Assembly (NCBI RefSeq): GCF_021404305.1
Contig: NZ_JABFTX010000005.1
Location: 62,001 to 126,000 of the forward strand
Direction: 5' to 3'
Length of the DNA stretch: 64,000 bases
Source of the DNA: Billgrantia ethanolica
GTDB lineage: Bacteria; Pseudomonadota; Gammaproteobacteria; Pseudomonadales; Halomonadaceae
The notes beneath the pieces are model-generated. The model worked only from the letters and a program-made list of their open reading frames with translations, ran no database searches and was not told the DNA's origin. This document shows positions 37,271 to 45,593 of the stretch, in pieces; position 1 is the first letter of the stretch; every line of letters begins with the position of its first letter. The position numbers and the translations under genes were made by a program.

Positions 37271-37675
37271 GTTTTTACCAAGAAAACTTTAAAATTATTG
37301 GTTAAATAACCCGCTATTTGTCGAAAAGGTAATGCAAGATGCCAGCCGCTACATTTCATTTTTGAGTGTATCGCCCTCGACTATAGGCTGCAACGATCCG
37401 TCGCTGACCCTTCGTTCGATGGCTCTCACCATGGTGCCGTGGTGGGCGAGCGATAGTGCCGTGAATCCATGCCGAGGCGCGCACAGCTAGGCAAAGCACT
37501 AGCGAGGCTCGCCAAACGTGTTGAGCCCGCGCTCTGGGATGTCATTGTGCCAAGCGGACTTAGACCAAAGTCGGGTATCGAGAGGGGTTGATGAGTGGAC
37601 TATAATCGGCCATCAGATAGATGACTACAACCATTGTTGATTCAACAAACAAATATAATCCATCTGGAGACACCC
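37271..37675. promoter_or_regulatory. lysR-TRAP intergenic region
   Basis: About 400 bases. The left part holds the leftward lysR promoter, with nothing distinctive. On the right are regulon motif site 4 (GACCAAAGTCG, 37563-37573, ending 102 bases before the TRAP receptor start) and the palindrome TTGTTGATTCAACAA at 37634-37648, which ends 27 bases before that start. Confidence 0.55.
37634..37648. promoter_or_regulatory. TTGTTGA-T-TCAACAA palindrome, copy 1
   Basis: Perfect 7-bp arms around one base, located where the transcription start or leader of the TRAP operon should be, so repression is likely. The identical 15-mer recurs at 40764-40778. Symmetry and size suit a MarR- or GntR-type dimer. 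Confidence 0.65.
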
Positions 37676-38809
37676 ATGACGAATCACACGCTGCTCAAGA
37701 CCGTTGCCATTGCCGTCACCGTCGGGAGTCTGGCGCTCGCCAGCCATGCTCAGGCCCGTGAGTTGCGCATGGCGCCTGGGGTACCGCCCGCTCATCCCGC
37801 CTACAACCCGATGTTCACCCAGTTTGCCGAGCGCCTGGAGGAGAAGACCAACGGTGAGCTGAGGGGCAATCTGCTGGGCACCGAGGTGGCCAACATCGGC
37901 AACATGCGCAATGCCATCCGCAGCGGTCTGGTGGAGGCGGGGCTGTTCCTGCCGGCCTATTTCCCGGCCGACCTTCCCGAGATCAACCTGGTCGGCGACA
38001 TGGCCTTCCTCGGCACCACGCCCCATGCCATGGCGGCGGCAGTGACGGAATATATCGTTACCTGTGCGGAATGTCAGGAAGAGCTCAAGGCGCTGGGTAT
38101 CGTCTACACCAGCTCGCATGCCTCTGATCTCTATCGCATCCTGAGCACCAAGCCGGTACGCTCCCTTGCCGATCTGCGCGGCCTGCGCATGCGCGTCGGC
38201 GGCCCGCAGTACTCGCGCTGGGCCGAATCGGTCGGCCTGACACCGGCGACCATGTCGGTGGGCGAGACCTACGAGTCGCTCTCTCAGGGTGTGATCGAGG
38301 GCACCATCGCCTCCATCGCCGACATCATTTCCTTCCGTCTTGACGACGTTCTCAATTACGTGACCGACGTCGAGCTGGGCACCTTCCACAGCACCATCTC
38401 CCACGCCGTCGGCCAGCAGGCATGGGACAGCCTGACGGAGGAACAGCGTGAAGCGATGATCCACGCTTCCGTCGAGGCGAGTGCCGCCATCACCCAGCGC
38501 TGGGGTTACGAGATGGCCGAGGAGGCGCGCGAAGTTGCCAAGGAGAGCGGCATCGAGATTCTCGAGCCCGAGCAGGATCTTCTCGATGCCATTCCGGCCT
38601 TCATTGAAGAGGACCTGGTCTACGCCGCGGAGCAGGCCGAAAGGCGTCACGGTGTGCAAGACGCCGAGGCCAAGATCGAGCGCTTCCAGGCGCTGGTCGA
38701 CAAGTGGACCGAGATCGTCGAGGAGATCGGCGACGATCACGAGGCCATTGCCGAGGCCATGAAGCGTGAAATCTTTAGTGACGTCGACTTCGCCACCTAC
38801 GGCAGCTGA
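37676..38809 (+). CDS. TRAP transporter periplasmic receptor (DctP type)
   Basis: A 377-residue TRAP solute-binding protein with a signal peptide (about 1-28, cleavage after SHAQA before RELRMAP). DctP motifs are seen: ADLRGLRMRVGGPQYSRWAESVG with the conserved Arg that salt-bridges carboxylates, and QGVIEGTIASIADIISFRLDDVLNYVT. TGGAGA precedes the start. It is first of a receptor, DctQ, DctM operon. It is clearly different from the two receptors near vanAB (47409 and 51574). Together with the two operator types before it, uptake of a hydroxycinnamate or related carboxylate is the best guess. Confidence 0.87.
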   Translation: MTNHTLLKTVAIAVTVGSLALASHAQARELRMAPGVPPAHPAYNPMFTQFAERLEEKTNGELRGNLLGTEVANIGNMRNAIRSGLVEAGLFLPAYFPADLPEINLVGDMAFLGTTPHAMAAAVTEYIVTCAECQEELKALGIVYTSSHASDLYRILSTKPVRSLADLRGLRMRVGGPQYSRWAESVGLTPATMSVGETYESLSQGVIEGTIASIADIISFRLDDVLNYVTDVELGTFHSTISHAVGQQAWDSLTEEQREAMIHASVEASAAITQRWGYEMAEEAREVAKESGIEILEPEQDLLDAIPAFIEEDLVYAAEQAERRHGVQDAEAKIERFQALVDKWTEIVEEIGDDHEAIAEAMKREIFSDVDFATYGS

Positions 38810-38887
38810 GTAGGTCGTGTACCCCACGAATGGCCGGCCTTCGGGCCGGCATTTGTGCAGTGTTTTCCTTGATGTAGGAGACGCCCC

Positions 38888-39406
38888 ATGGCTGTGTTAT
38901 ATCGCCTGACCAACCTCGCCGCTGTCGGCTTGGCGCTGCTGGGCACTTTGGGGATTCTGCTGATGGTGGTGCACATCACGCTCGATGTGGTGCTGCGCTC
39001 GACGCTGTCGATCTCCATTCCCGCCACGCTGGAACTGGTGACCCGCTACTACCTGATCACCCTGGCATTGCTGCCGCTGGGCTGGGTCGAGTGGCGCCGC
39101 AACATGATCAGCGTCGAAGCGCTGGAAGGCCTGATGGGCCCCAGGCTGATCCGCATTTCCGACGTTCTGGTATCGCTGCTCTCGGCGGCCATCTACGCCA
39201 CGCTGGCCGTGGCCACCTGGGGCAAGGCCATGGAGCAGTACCAGATCGGCGCCTACGTCATGTCACTCAACGTGCCGATGCCCGTTTGGCCGACCTATTT
39301 CGTACTGCCCGTGGCCTTTGCGCTGGCTGCATTGGTCTGCCTGGTCAGGCTGCCGCTGCTGGCGACGGGAACGACGTACGATTCTCCCGCGCAAGAGGAA
39401 AGGTAA
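38888..39406 (+). CDS. TRAP transporter small permease (DctQ type)
   Basis: A 172-residue protein with four membrane segments, including VGLALLGTLGILLMVVHITLDVVLRS at the N-terminus, where TxDVxLR is the DctQ signature. YYLITLALLPLGWVEWRRNMI also fits. TAGGAG precedes the ATG. A hairpin GCCGGCC-TTCG-GGCCGGC (38832-38850) in the 78-base gap after the receptor gene, without a T tract, may stabilise the abundant receptor mRNA. Confidence 0.88.
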   Translation: MAVLYRLTNLAAVGLALLGTLGILLMVVHITLDVVLRSTLSISIPATLELVTRYYLITLALLPLGWVEWRRNMISVEALEGLMGPRLIRISDVLVSLLSAAIYATLAVATWGKAMEQYQIGAYVMSLNVPMPVWPTYFVLPVAFALAALVCLVRLPLLATGTTYDSPAQEER

Positions 39407-39409
39407 TTC

Positions 39410-40708
39410 ATGTCCGTTGCGACCGGTTTCTATGGCTTGATCATTCTCCTTGTCCTGCTGGCACTTCGCGTACCGGTTGCGCTTGCTCTGGTGTCGGTCT
39501 CATTGGGCGGCATGACCATGATGTTCGGCTGGAACACCGCCATCGGCATGCTCTCCTCGACGCCCTATGAGTTCATCGCCAAGTGGACGCTCAGCGCGGT
39601 ACCCATGTTCCTGCTGATGGGCTTCGTCTGCTACCACGCCGGGCTGACCAACGGCCTGTTCAATGCGGCCAAGGTGGTGTTCCGCTGGCTGCCGGGCGGC
39701 GTGGCCATCTCCAGCATCTTTGCCAGCTCCGGCTTTGCCGCGGTGAGCGGTTCCAGCGTCGCCTGCTCGGCGGCCATGGGGCGCATCGCGATTCCCGAGA
39801 TGGTGAAGGGCGGCTACAAGCCCAGCTTCGCCTGCGGCACCATTGCCGCGGGTGGCACCATCGGGGCGCTGATTCCCCCCAGCATCCTGATGATCGTCTA
39901 CGGCGTGTTCGCCCAGGTCTCGATCACCCAGGTGTTCCTGGGCGGCATCACCATCGGCCTGCTGACCGCGGTGAGCTACTGCATCGTGATCCTGGTGGTG
40001 AGCTGGTTGCGCCCCGACATCGTGCCCCGGGAGGCCGTTGGCGCCCGCGAGGTGTCTCCGCGTCAGGCGCTGCTCGATATCTGGCCGGTGCTGGCGCTCG
40101 GGGTGCTGGTGTTCGGCGGCCTCTTCTCCGGCTTCTTCACCGCCACCGAGGCCGGTGCCGTCGGCGCTGCCGGGGCGATTCTTATCGGCCTGGTGCTGCG
40201 GCGGCTGAATGGCAGGGCCATGAAGGCGGCGCTGCTCGAGACGCTCTCCACCACCTCGGCGCTGCTGATCATCGGCGTCGGTGCCAGCATGTTCACCATG
40301 TTCCTGAGCCTGAGCGGTGTGGCCGGCTACATCACCGGTGCCGTCAGCGGCTGGGACCCCACCTATCTGGAACTGATGCTGGTGGTGGTGTTGATCTATC
40401 TCTTCCTCGGGCTGTTCATGGAGCCGTTCGGCGCCATGCTGGTGACCCTGCCCGTGCTGCTGCCGATCTTCGAGCTGTATGACGTCAGCCTGATCTGGTT
40501 CGGCGTGCTGCTGGTCAAGCTGCTGGAGATCGGCATGATCACGCCGCCGGTGGGCATGAACATCTTCGTGATCAAGGGCGTGGCCGGGCAGTACGCCTCG
40601 CTGATGGACATCTTCCGCGGCGTTTCGACCTTCCTGGTGGCCGACATCCTGGTGGTGGCACTGGTGATCTTCTATCCCCAGATCGTGCTGGTGTTGACCA
40701 GCGGCTGA
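39410..40708 (+). CDS. TRAP transporter large permease (DctM type)
   Basis: A 432-residue permease with 11-12 membrane segments, belonging to the ion-transporter superfamily. Family motifs seen are AVSGSSVACSAAMGRIAIPEMVKGGYKPSFACGTIAAGGTIGALIPPSI in outline, and EIGMITPPVGMNIFVIKGVAG near the C-terminus. It starts 3 bases after the DctQ stop. A GC-rich hairpin without a T run (around 40714-40734) follows. Confidence 0.92.
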   Translation: MSVATGFYGLIILLVLLALRVPVALALVSVSLGGMTMMFGWNTAIGMLSSTPYEFIAKWTLSAVPMFLLMGFVCYHAGLTNGLFNAAKVVFRWLPGGVAISSIFASSGFAAVSGSSVACSAAMGRIAIPEMVKGGYKPSFACGTIAAGGTIGALIPPSILMIVYGVFAQVSITQVFLGGITIGLLTAVSYCIVILVVSWLRPDIVPREAVGAREVSPRQALLDIWPVLALGVLVFGGLFSGFFTATEAGAVGAAGAILIGLVLRRLNGRAMKAALLETLSTTSALLIIGVGASMFTMFLSLSGVAGYITGAVSGWDPTYLELMLVVVLIYLFLGLFMEPFGAMLVTLPVLLPIFELYDVSLIWFGVLLVKLLEIGMITPPVGMNIFVIKGVAGQYASLMDIFRGVSTFLVADILVVALVIFYPQIVLVLTSG

Positions 40709-40763
40709 CGGGAGCGCCCCGCTAGCCGGGGCGTTCGAGTGGGAGATCCATGAGTCAGTATGT

Positions 40764-40778
40764 TTGTTGATTCAACAA
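40764..40778. promoter_or_regulatory. TTGTTGA-T-TCAACAA palindrome, copy 2
   Basis: Same 15 bases as at 37634. It lies 188 bases before the CoA-transferase start, but only about 45 bases before it if the inserted 143 bases at 40795-40937 are removed. The insertion therefore seems to have pushed the operator and promoter away from the gene. Confidence 0.65.
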
Positions 40779-40790
40779 TATATATCCATG

Positions 40791-40937
40791 CTAGGCCTTG
40801 TACGAAAAGTCGGCGAGCGATGGCCAGACAAGGCAAAAATCGGCGAAAAGACGGAGCTTACGGGGTGTAAATGAGTACTTTGAGCCGATTTTTAACGCCG
40901 TATGGGCGAGCGCAGACAGTTTTCGTACAGAGCCTAG
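40791..40937. mobile_element. MITE-like foldback element with CTAG target duplication
   Basis: About 139 bases (40795-40933) between two CTAG copies. The ends are inverted repeats: GCCTTGTACGAAAA on the left and TTTTCGTACAGAGC on the right. The pairing continues imperfectly inward for about 50 bases (AAAAATCGGC and GCCGATTTTT). It has no transposase. CTAG/YTAR target duplications are known for IS5-group elements, so a non-autonomous derivative is likely. It separates operator copy 2 from the downstream gene and may supply or disturb its promoter. Confidence 0.7.
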
Positions 40938-40965
40938 TGGTGATTTCGCAAGAGGGCCGACAACA

Positions 40966-42540
40966 GTGAAGCCGACAAGTGTGAACAAGATCATCGACAG
41001 CGCTGCCGCGGCGAACCTGATCCAGGACGGCGATACGGTCATCTGGACCACCGCCGGCCTGTGCGGCTTCGCCGAAGCCGTGGCCACGGCCCTGGAGCAG
41101 CGCTTCCTCGAGACCGGGGCGCCCCGCGACCTCACCGTGGCGCACAGCTGCGGCTGCGGCGACGGCAAGAGCCGCGGCATGAACCACCTTGGCCACGCCG
41201 GCCTGGTCAAGCGCTTGATCAGCGGCCACACCGGCCAGGCGCCGCGCATGGGCGAGCTGATTCGCGAGAACCGCGTCGAGGGCTACCTGCTGCCCCAGGG
41301 CGTGCTGGCGCACCTGTGGCGCCATATCGCCGGCAAGAAGCCCGGCGTGCTCAGCAAGGTGGGGCTCGGCACCTTCGTCGATCCGCGCCTGGCGGGGGGC
41401 AAGGCCAATAGCGCCGCCGAGGAGGATCTGGTCAAGCTGGTCGAGCTGGAAGGCGAGGAGTGGCTGCTCTATCGCACCTTCCCGGTGGATGTGGCAGTGA
41501 TCCGTGCCACCACCGCCGACGAGCGCGGCAACCTGAGCATGGAGCGCGAGGCGCTGTTCCTCGAGCAGCTCTCCATGGCCCAGGCGGCCAGGAACAGCGG
41601 CGGCATCGTCATCGCCCAGGTGGAGTACCTGGCCACCCAGGGCAGCCTGCACCCCAAGCAGGTCAAGGTGCCGGGCGACCTGGTCGACTACGTGGTGGTG
41701 GCCGAGCCCGAACACCATATGCAGACTATCACCACCACCTACAACCCGGCCCTGGCCGGCGATCTCAAGGTGCCGCTGGGCGGCATCAAGCCGCTGCCGC
41801 TGGACCCGCGCAAGGTGATCGCCCGGCGCGCCGCCATGGAGTTGGTGCCGGGCGGGGTGGTCAACCTCGGCATCGGCATGCCGGAAGGGGTCTCCAGCGT
41901 GGCGGCGGAAGAGGGCGTCAGCGACCTGATGACGCTGACCACCGAGCTCGGCACCTACGGCGGCGTGCCGGCCAGCGGCGGCGATTTCGCCACCGCCTAC
42001 AACGCCGAGGCGATCATCGATCACGGCTATCAGTTCGACTTCTACGACGGCGGCGGCCTGGCCGTGTGCTTCCTGGGGCTGGCCCAGACCGACCACGAGG
42101 GCAACCTCAACGTCAGCAAGTTCGGCGACAAGGTGGTGGGGCCGGGCGGCTTCATCAACATCAGCCAGAACGCCCGCAAGGTGGTGTTCTGCGGCACCTT
42201 CACCAACGGCGGCAAGGTGGCGGTCGAGGGCGGCAGCCTGCGGATTCTCGAGGAGGGGCCGCGGCGCAAGTTCGTCCAGCGCGTCGACCAGATCACCTTC
42301 AGCGGTCGCTACGCCCACGAGACCGGCAAGCCGGTGCTGTTCGTCACCGAGCGCTGCGTGTTCGAGCTGCTCGACGGCGAGATCACCCTGACCGAAATCG
42401 CCCCCGGGCTGGACGTCGAGCGCGACATCCTGGCGGCCATGGACTTCGTGCCGCGCATTGCCAGCGAGCTGCGCGAGATGCCGGCGGAGCTCTTCCAGCC
42501 CCAGTGGGGCGGCCTGCGCGCACACCTGACCCGCGACTGA
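40966..42540 (+). CDS. Acyl-CoA:acetate/3-ketoacid CoA-transferase (fused alpha-beta, YdiF-like)
   Basis: A 524-residue type I CoA-transferase with alpha and beta domains in one chain. The beta half contains NLGIGMPEGVSSVAAEEG near residue 305 and TLTTELGTYGGVPASGGDF near 330, where the Glu forms the glutamyl-CoA intermediate. The alpha half has the AHSCGCGDGKSRGMNHLG segment. The start is GTG at 40966 with AAGAGGG upstream; a longer frame from 40798 lies inside the mobile element and is rejected. It is followed 20 bases later by a thiolase, which suggests it recovers CoA from an acyl-CoA (for example aroyl-CoA) or activates the substrate with acetyl-CoA. Confidence 0.87.
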   Translation: MKPTSVNKIIDSAAAANLIQDGDTVIWTTAGLCGFAEAVATALEQRFLETGAPRDLTVAHSCGCGDGKSRGMNHLGHAGLVKRLISGHTGQAPRMGELIRENRVEGYLLPQGVLAHLWRHIAGKKPGVLSKVGLGTFVDPRLAGGKANSAAEEDLVKLVELEGEEWLLYRTFPVDVAVIRATTADERGNLSMEREALFLEQLSMAQAARNSGGIVIAQVEYLATQGSLHPKQVKVPGDLVDYVVVAEPEHHMQTITTTYNPALAGDLKVPLGGIKPLPLDPRKVIARRAAMELVPGGVVNLGIGMPEGVSSVAAEEGVSDLMTLTTELGTYGGVPASGGDFATAYNAEAIIDHGYQFDFYDGGGLAVCFLGLAQTDHEGNLNVSKFGDKVVGPGGFINISQNARKVVFCGTFTNGGKVAVEGGSLRILEEGPRRKFVQRVDQITFSGRYAHETGKPVLFVTERCVFELLDGEITLTEIAPGLDVERDILAAMDFVPRIASELREMPAELFQPQWGGLRAHLTRD

Positions 42541-42560
42541 ACAGCATTTGGAGATCGGAC

Positions 42561-43751
42561 ATGTTCAAGAACGCCTACATCCCCTACGGCGGCTACTACA
42601 CCACCCCTTTCTGCAAGTGGATGGGCAGCCTGGCCAACGTCAACTCCATCGAGTTGGGTGCGGCCACCAGCAAGCGCTGGTTCGCCGCCCGCGACATCGA
42701 TCCCGCGCTCATCGACTACCTCTACCTGGGGGTGTCGGTGGGGCAGAAGTCGATCTTCTACGGCGCCCCCTGGGCCGCGGCCATGATGGGCGCCGGCCAG
42801 GCCCCGGGGCAGAACATCACCCAGGCCTGCGCCACCGCCACCACAGCGGTGTTCAATGCCGCCCTGGCGGTGGATTCCGGCAGCTTCGACACCACCTACT
42901 GCCTGCTGGCCGACCGGCCCTCCAACGGCCCCCACACCATCTGGCCCAACCCCAACGGGCCGGGTGGCGAGGTGATCGCCGAGAACTGGAACATGGACAA
43001 CATCGCCGCCGATCCGGCCACCGGCAAGGACATGCTGACCACCGCCGAGAACGTGGCGCGGGAGCACGGTTTCAGCCGCGAGCAGGCCGATGAGCTGACC
43101 CTGCGGCGCTATGAGCAGTACGCCGAGGCGCTGGCCAGCGAGCGCGCCTTCCAGAAGCGCTACATGTTCCCCGTGGAGGTCGCGGTCTCGCGCAAGGAGA
43201 CCAAGCTCGTCGAAGCCGACGAGGGCGTGACTGCGACCTCCGCCGAGGGACTCGCCAAGCTGCGCTGCGTGCAGCCGGACGGTATCCATACCTACGGCGC
43301 CCAGACCCACCCGGCCGATGCCAATGCCGGCATTCTCGTCACCACCCGCGAGCGGGCCGTCGAGCTCAGCCGCGACCCGCAGATGGCGGTGCAGGTGGTG
43401 GCCTACGGCCATGCCCGCACCAAGCCGGCGCACATGCCGATGGCGCCGGCCGAGTCGGTCAAGCGTGCGCTCGCCCGGGCCGATCTCCGGCTCGACCAGA
43501 TCAAGACGATCAAGAACCACACGCCCTTCATCGCCAACGACCTGCACCTTTCGAAGGCGCTGGGGCTCGACGCCTACAGCTTCAACAATTACGGCACCTC
43601 GCTGGTCTACGGCCACCCCCAGGCGCCGACCCTGGCGCGTCTGCTGATCGAAGCCATCGAGGAGACCGCACTCAAGGGCGGCGGCTACGCCCTGGTGACC
43701 GGCTGCGCCGCCGGCGACTCCGCCGCGGCGCTGATCGTCAAGGTGGGGTAA
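42561..43751 (+). CDS. Thiolase-family acyl-CoA acyltransferase, divergent
   Basis: A 396-residue thiolase. The nucleophile Cys is in ITQACATATTAVF near residue 89, the catalytic His in NNYGTSLVYGHPQAPTLAR near 345, and the second Cys in VTGCAAGDSAAALIV near 380. The flanking motifs differ from common acetyl-CoA acetyltransferases (no GGAIALGHPxGxSGAR), so it belongs to a divergent subgroup that may accept aromatic beta-ketoacyl-CoA. TTGGAG precedes the ATG at 42561. It is in an operon with the CoA-transferase and convergent with the acyl-CoA dehydrogenase operon. Confidence 0.85.
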   Translation: MFKNAYIPYGGYYTTPFCKWMGSLANVNSIELGAATSKRWFAARDIDPALIDYLYLGVSVGQKSIFYGAPWAAAMMGAGQAPGQNITQACATATTAVFNAALAVDSGSFDTTYCLLADRPSNGPHTIWPNPNGPGGEVIAENWNMDNIAADPATGKDMLTTAENVAREHGFSREQADELTLRRYEQYAEALASERAFQKRYMFPVEVAVSRKETKLVEADEGVTATSAEGLAKLRCVQPDGIHTYGAQTHPADANAGILVTTRERAVELSRDPQMAVQVVAYGHARTKPAHMPMAPAESVKRALARADLRLDQIKTIKNHTPFIANDLHLSKALGLDAYSFNNYGTSLVYGHPQAPTLARLLIEAIEETALKGGGYALVTGCAAGDSAAALIVKVG

Positions 43752-43761
43752 GGCTGGTGGG

Positions 43762-43782
43762 GAGAGGGCCTAGGGCCCTCTC
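43762..43782. terminator. Hairpin between convergent operons
   Basis: GAGAGGGCC-TAG-GGCCCTCTC, a 9-bp perfect stem in the 45-base gap. No T run; a 13-base direct repeat (CTCTCAAAGCCCT) follows at the gene end. Confidence 0.5.
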
Positions 43783-43796
43783 TCAAAGCCCTGCTC

Positions 43797-45581
43797 TCAA
43801 AGCCCTTTCTCGGAAAAGCGGCTCAGTACCGCCCCTGCGTAGCGCAGGGTATGGGCATGGCTGTGAGCCTGGGGTGCCTGGGTGGCCAGGTAGAAACGGG
43901 CCAGTTCGCTCAGCCCCGTCAGGTAGTCGGGGTCGCCGTCGCCTGCTGCGCGGCGGGCCTCGGCGGCCAGCGCCAGGCGGGCCATCTGCCAGGCGCCGCA
44001 GGCGATGCCGAGCAGGTGCAGCAGCGGCACGGCACCGGCGTAGAGTTTGGCGGTGTGGGCCTTGTGGGCCAGCAGCCAGTCGACGGTTCCGTCGAGCAGG
44101 GTGGCCTGGTCGTAGAGCGGCTGCGCCAGGTCGCCCAGGTGCTCATGACCGTCGAGCCGACCGGCCGTCTGACGAATATCCGCGATCAGCTCGCGCAGGG
44201 TGGCGGCGTCCTCGCGCAGGATCTTGCGACCCAGCAGGTCGTTGGCCTGAATGCCGGTGGTGCCCTCGTAGATGGTAATGACGCGGGCGTCGCGGAACAG
44301 CTGGGCCACCCCGGTCTCCTCGACGAAGCCCATGCCGCCGAACACCTGGATCGCCTCGTCGCAGAGGTCGTTGCCCACCTCGGTGCACCAGCCCTTGGCC
44401 ACCGGCATCAGCAGGTCGACGTAGCGGCGGTACTTGTCGGCAGCCTCGGCCTCGGGGTGATGACGGGCGAGATCGAACCAGCCGGCGGCGCTGTAGAGCA
44501 GGCCGCGCATGGCCATCAGCCGGGCGCGCATCGACACCAGCATGCGCTTGACGTCGGGGTGGGCGAGGATGGCCTTGCCGGCTTCGCCGGTGACGATGTC
44601 GCGCCCCTGCACACGCTCCCGGGCGTAGGCGAGGGCGGCCTGATAAGCGCGCTCGCCCAGGGCCACGCCCTGAATGCCCACGTTGAAGCGGGCCTCGTTC
44701 ATCATCACGAACATGGTGGCCAGGCCCTGGTGCGGCTCGCCCACCAGATGGCCCAGGGCGCCGCCGTCGTCGCCGTAGCTGAGGGTGCAGGTGGGGCTGC
44801 CGTGGATGCCCATCTTGTGCTCGATGGCGATGCAGCGGATGTCGTTGCGCGGCCCCGGCTCGCCCCGTTCGTCGAGCAGGTACTTGGGCACCAGGAACAG
44901 CGACAGGCCCTTCACTCCCGGCGGGGCGTCGGGCAACCGGGCCAGCACCAGATGCACGATGTTGGGGGTGAGTTCGTGCTCGCCGTAGGAGATGAAGATC
45001 TTCTGGCCGAACAGACGGTAGGCGCCGCCGGGCTCGGGCTCGGCGCGCATGCGCGTGGCGGCCAGGTCGGAGCCGGCCTGGGGCTCGGTGAGGTTCATGG
45101 TGGCGGCCCATTCGCCACTTACTATCTTGTCGAGCCAGGTGGCTTTCTGCGCCTCGCTGGCGGCGATCATCAGCGCCTCGGTCTGGCCCACGTTGAGCTG
45201 GGGCAGCATGGCGAAGGCCATGTTAGCCGAGAACCACATCTCCCACACCGGGGTGGAGACCAGCTTGGGCAGGCCCTGGCCACCATGCTCAGGGGGCAGC
45301 GAGAGGCCGATCCAGCCGGCCTCGCGAAACCGGTCGTAGGCTGCCTGCCAGCCCTCGGGGGTGACCACTCGCTCGCCTTCCAGACGGCAGCCCTGCTGGT
45401 CGCCGACCGGGTTGAGCGGCGCGAGCACGCCGGCGGCGAACTTGCCGGCCTCCTCCAGCACAGCGCTGACCAGATCCGGCGAGGCATCTTCGCAGCCGGG
45501 AAGCTCGCCGATCCGCTCGAGGCCGGCCAGCTCCTCGAGGATGAACTGCATATCGCGCAGCGGCGCCTGGTAATCGAGCAT
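43797..45581 (-). CDS. Acyl-CoA dehydrogenase, large (DmdC-like) type
   Basis: A 594-residue flavoprotein, longer than classical acyl-CoA dehydrogenases (about 380) and like the 3-methylmercaptopropionyl-CoA dehydrogenase group with its extra C-terminal helical domain. It contains EWAATMNLTEPQAGSDLAATRMRAE (FAD/substrate segment, about residues 155-180) and RVITIYEGTTGIQANDLLGRKI near 440, with the catalytic Glu. It introduces a 2,3-double bond in an acyl-CoA. It is last in the hydratase, SDR, dehydrogenase operon, 12 bases after the SDR. In the aromatic context a dihydroferuloyl- or phenylpropionyl-CoA substrate is plausible; this is inference. Confidence 0.87.
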   Translation of the reverse strand: MLDYQAPLRDMQFILEELAGLERIGELPGCEDASPDLVSAVLEEAGKFAAGVLAPLNPVGDQQGCRLEGERVVTPEGWQAAYDRFREAGWIGLSLPPEHGGQGLPKLVSTPVWEMWFSANMAFAMLPQLNVGQTEALMIAASEAQKATWLDKIVSGEWAATMNLTEPQAGSDLAATRMRAEPEPGGAYRLFGQKIFISYGEHELTPNIVHLVLARLPDAPPGVKGLSLFLVPKYLLDERGEPGPRNDIRCIAIEHKMGIHGSPTCTLSYGDDGGALGHLVGEPHQGLATMFVMMNEARFNVGIQGVALGERAYQAALAYARERVQGRDIVTGEAGKAILAHPDVKRMLVSMRARLMAMRGLLYSAAGWFDLARHHPEAEAADKYRRYVDLLMPVAKGWCTEVGNDLCDEAIQVFGGMGFVEETGVAQLFRDARVITIYEGTTGIQANDLLGRKILREDAATLRELIADIRQTAGRLDGHEHLGDLAQPLYDQATLLDGTVDWLLAHKAHTAKLYAGAVPLLHLLGIACGAWQMARLALAAEARRAAGDGDPDYLTGLSELARFYLATQAPQAHSHAHTLRYAGAVLSRFSEKGL

Positions 45582-45593
45582 GGTGGCCTTTCC

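Noticed and set aside
38832..38850. GCCGGCC hairpin after the TRAP receptor as a terminator
   Set aside because: No T tract and the permease genes follow in the same operon; mRNA stabilisation or attenuation is more likely.
40798..40965. N-terminal extension of the CoA-transferase
   Set aside because: It is encoded by the inserted foldback element and has no family similarity; the GTG at 40966 fits the family start.
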